Made by a program: the position numbers and the translations under genes. DNA of 64,000 nt. It comes from Nocardia rosealba. Lineage in GTDB: Bacteria > Actinomycetota > Actinomycetes > Mycobacteriales > Mycobacteriaceae. Location of the stretch: positions 558,001-622,000 of the forward strand of contig NZ_JAIWNA010000001.1 in NCBI RefSeq assembly GCF_020216065.1, given 5' to 3'. Positions 63,241 to 64,000 of this stretch are shown here, in pieces (position 1 is the stretch's first letter; each line of letters starts with the position of its first letter). Under the pieces are notes generated by a model. It was not told the origin of the DNA, ran no database searches, and worked only from the letters and a program-made list of their open reading frames with translations.

Positions 63241-64000
63241 ATGTCTGACAAGCCGATCCGAGCGGCCGTTGTCGCGGCCCTGACCTCGGCCGCGCTGCTC
63301 GCCGGTCTCGCTCCCGCGTCCGCCGAAACGCCCGGCTCGCTCATCTCGGCGCAGGCCGAGGCGGCGGGCTGGCACGGCCTGGATCGCGGTTCGTCCATCG
63401 AGTACTGGATGACCGACTCGTCCGGCGTCGCCCGTCCGGCCAGCGGTGCGCTGTTCCTCCCGAGCGGTGAGGCCCCCGCCACCGGCTGGCCGATCATCGC
63501 CTACGACCACGGCAGTTCCGGCTCCGGCCGGGGCTGCGGCGGTCAGGCCGACCCGGAGACCGCGCCGTTCCCCACCCAGCGTGCGGCCGAGGACCGGCTC
63601 ATCGAACGGTTCGTCGAGCAGGGCTTCGCCGTCGTCACGCCCGACTATCTGGGTCTGGGCCGCTTCGACACCGGTCCGCACCCGTATCTCGAGGTGCGCA
63701 GCGAGGCGACCGCGACCATCGATCTGGTCCGCGCGGCCCGCGCTGCCGACCCCGACCTGTCGCGGACATGGAGCGTGGTCGGTACCTCCCAGGGCGGACA
63801 CGCGGCGCTGAGTTCGGCCCACGTCCAGTCCTCCTACGCTCCCGAACTCGATTTCCGGGGCACGGTCGCCATCGATGCCGCCTCCGATGTCGAGAAGGTC
63901 CTGCCGTTCATGGGACCGGACGTGCCCGGCCCGCCGGGGAGCACGATCTTCCTCGTCAGCATCCTCGCTGGTCTGCGCGCCACCCACCCCGAACTCGACG
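63241..64000 (+). CDS. Secreted lipase-like alpha/beta hydrolase 2, 3' partial
   Basis: The frame is open to the right window edge. Signal peptide MSDKPIRAAVVAALTSAALLAGLAPASA before ETPGSL. It is a paralogue of the previous gene (WPIIAYDHGSSGSGRGCGGQADP, DYLGLGRFDTGPHPYLEV, GTSQGGHAAL), 61 nt downstream. The tandem pair suggests duplication. The catalytic Asp/His region is beyond the window. Confidence 0.85.
   Translation, partial: MSDKPIRAAVVAALTSAALLAGLAPASAETPGSLISAQAEAAGWHGLDRGSSIEYWMTDSSGVARPASGALFLPSGEAPATGWPIIAYDHGSSGSGRGCGGQADPETAPFPTQRAAEDRLIERFVEQGFAVVTPDYLGLGRFDTGPHPYLEVRSEATATIDLVRAARAADPDLSRTWSVVGTSQGGHAALSSAHVQSSYAPELDFRGTVAIDAASDVEKVLPFMGPDVPGPPGSTIFLVSILAGLRATHPELD

Overview
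The window is a high-GC actinobacterial chromosome segment, most likely from Nocardia or a close mycolic-acid-forming relative. The evidence is direct. Gene order repeatedly follows Mycobacterium tuberculosis (purN-purH; mprA-mprB-pepD-moaB2; FmdB-like/cyclo-ligase/galU/moeA-like/rimJ/Rv0996-like; arcA/pmt/rsmI; metS/tatD/rpfB; moeY with a GGDEF-EAL gene). There is an antigen-85-like mycolyltransferase, and there are MspA-type porins arranged in pairs like NfpA/NfpB of Nocardia farcinica. No plasmid, phage or insertion-sequence genes were recognised.

Layout. 1-3.2 kb: end of a DUF6350 membrane protein, then purN-purH (purN seems to start at CTG). 3.2-6.6 kb: a zinc-starvation island. Cysteine-poor ribosomal proteins S18, S14, L33 and L28 face a CobW-like ribosome-hibernation factor (Mrf-like), L31 type B and L32, with two Zur-like boxes between them. 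6.7-12.8 kb: a small protein, a non-coding stretch with a long stem, and a conservon (sensor kinase, fused roadblock-DUF742, GTPase, membrane protein). 13.0-17.3 kb: the MprAB envelope-stress system with PepD and MoaB2, and MprA-type direct repeats before mprA and pepD. 17.8-21.1 kb: two tandem copies of a porin gene pair. 21.2-27.2 kb: SAF protein, FmdB-like protein, folate cyclo-ligase, galU, a MoeA-like gene with degenerate active-site motifs next to a membrane-protein gene (Glp/GlpR-type division pair), an acetyltransferase and tRNA-Ala.

27.2-43.4 kb is accessory: a hydrolase, a BTAD regulator, an SDR, a GtrA-like protein, a DrrAB-like ABC exporter, a large SARP/NB-ARC/TPR regulator, a DUF4097-like protein, an MFS exporter, a mycolyltransferase, a YfhO-like protein and two GyrI-like proteins. 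The most striking signal is here: three promoters share GTCAG repeats every 11 bp, then 10 bp, then GACNGT. Two are back to back (GtrA and ABC exporter) and place the start codon exactly 7 nt after GACNGT, as leaderless genes would. The third precedes the DUF4097-like gene beside the SARP gene. I infer a small regulon of that SARP protein.

43.7-64 kb: moeY and a dual GGDEF-EAL c-di-GMP enzyme, a glycosyltransferase, rsmI/pmt, GntR-arcA opposite soxR (with a SoxR box), a PEP-mutase-like gene, a toxin-antitoxin pair, metS/tatD starting almost back to back, rpfB, a low-GC stand-alone RelA/SpoT synthetase where ksgA might be expected, and two tandem secreted lipases, the last cut by the window end. 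All functions are from reading translations and recalled family knowledge; no database search was run.
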